A stretch of 6,481 bases of DNA from Spirochaetota bacterium (GTDB lineage: Bacteria > Spirochaetota > UBA4802 > UBA5368). The notes beneath the pieces were generated by a model. It saw only the letters and a program-made list of their open reading frames with translations. It had not been told where the DNA came from and did no database searches. The DNA lies in contig JAGODA010000182.1 in NCBI GenBank assembly GCA_017998475.1, positions 1 through 6,481 of the forward strand. The letters are read 5' to 3'. Of this stretch, positions 6,311-6,481 are shown in pieces (the first letter of the stretch is position 1; each line of letters starts with the position of its first letter). The position numbers and the translations under genes are program-made.

Positions 6311-6481
6311 TCTTTTTTTTATAGAATGTGGAATGGCCGATGAGGCGCCCGGACGCGATATCCGTCTCGGACTATTCGGAACCGCCAGGGGAGGTGGACC
6401 GAATACTCGTGTGTCGGCCATGATGTGTGCTCTGCCCGCAAAACCGCTGGACAATCCCGCCCGCGCCTGATCCACACCATG

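Larger units (their letters stand above)
6219..6481. other. Non-coding region upstream of the hydrolase
   Basis: Apart from the ribosome binding site and the weak promoter candidate I see no gene here. A minus-strand frame of 85 codons (6475-6218) has low-complexity, family-free sequence and crosses the A/T-rich promoter zone. A 45-codon plus-strand frame (6333-6470) has no ribosome binding site. The first bases at the right edge could still belong to a neighbouring gene outside the window. Confidence 0.5.

Noticed and set aside
6333..6470. Plus-strand 45-codon frame starting MADEAPGRD
   Set aside because: No ribosome binding site, no recognisable motif, and short enough to arise by chance.
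6218..6475. Minus-strand 85-codon frame whose TAA overlaps the hydrolase ATG
   Set aside because: The overlap suggests coupling, but the hydrolase has its own good ribosome binding site. The frame crosses an A/T-rich promoter-like zone and its translation has no recognisable feature.
1..6481. CRISPR array, tRNA, rRNA, insertion sequence or phage genes
   Set aside because: No regularly spaced repeats, cloverleaf-like segments, transposase or integrase motifs, or terminal inverted repeats with target duplications were seen.

Overview
The window is bacterial, visibly GC-rich, with strong G/C preference in third codon positions. A membrane-bound class III nucleotide cyclase sits next to a hybrid histidine kinase that has a 7TM-DISM sensor. 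Both families are heavily represented in Spirochaetota (Leptospira relatives and many uncultured lineages), so a spirochaete-like source is my best guess. That is inference from gene content only; there is no rRNA or other marker here.

Layout from left to right. (1) Positions 1-167, minus strand: the 5' end of an unrecognised gene that runs off the left edge. It lies 24 bases behind, and in the same frame as, the gene before it. (2) 192-2030, minus: a two-TM receptor-type adenylate/guanylate cyclase with an extracytoplasmic sensor domain, a HAMP-like linker and a class III catalytic domain. (3) About 1939-2230: the regulatory interval between the two divergent large genes. It contains seven copies of CGGAAC/GTTCCG, a 21-bp-phased direct repeat, a 14-bp inverted repeat and a perfect TTGACA box. 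(4) 2187-5060, plus: a 957-residue protein that combines sensor, 7TM segment, histidine kinase, receiver and LytTR DNA-binding domain in one chain. (5) 5061-5174: a convergent intergenic gap with two hairpins. (6) 5175-6218, minus: a membrane-anchored alpha/beta hydrolase of the hormone-sensitive-lipase (HSL) type. (7) 6219-6481: upstream region of the hydrolase, with a good ribosome binding site, a weak promoter candidate and no convincing gene.

The kinase and cyclase are divergent and share one control region. One protein would sense something outside the cell and pass the signal by His-Asp phosphorelay to its own DNA-binding domain, while still attached to the membrane. The other would convert an extracellular signal into a cyclic nucleotide. 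The simplest inferred model is that the LytTR domain binds the repeated motif between the genes and controls itself and the cyclase, linking phosphorelay and cyclic-nucleotide signalling. The hydrolase appears to be a separate transcription unit. The most notable points are the one-chain membrane-tethered LytTR architecture, the dense motif array between the divergent genes, and a serine at the position where most class III adenylate cyclases carry the purine-recognising lysine.
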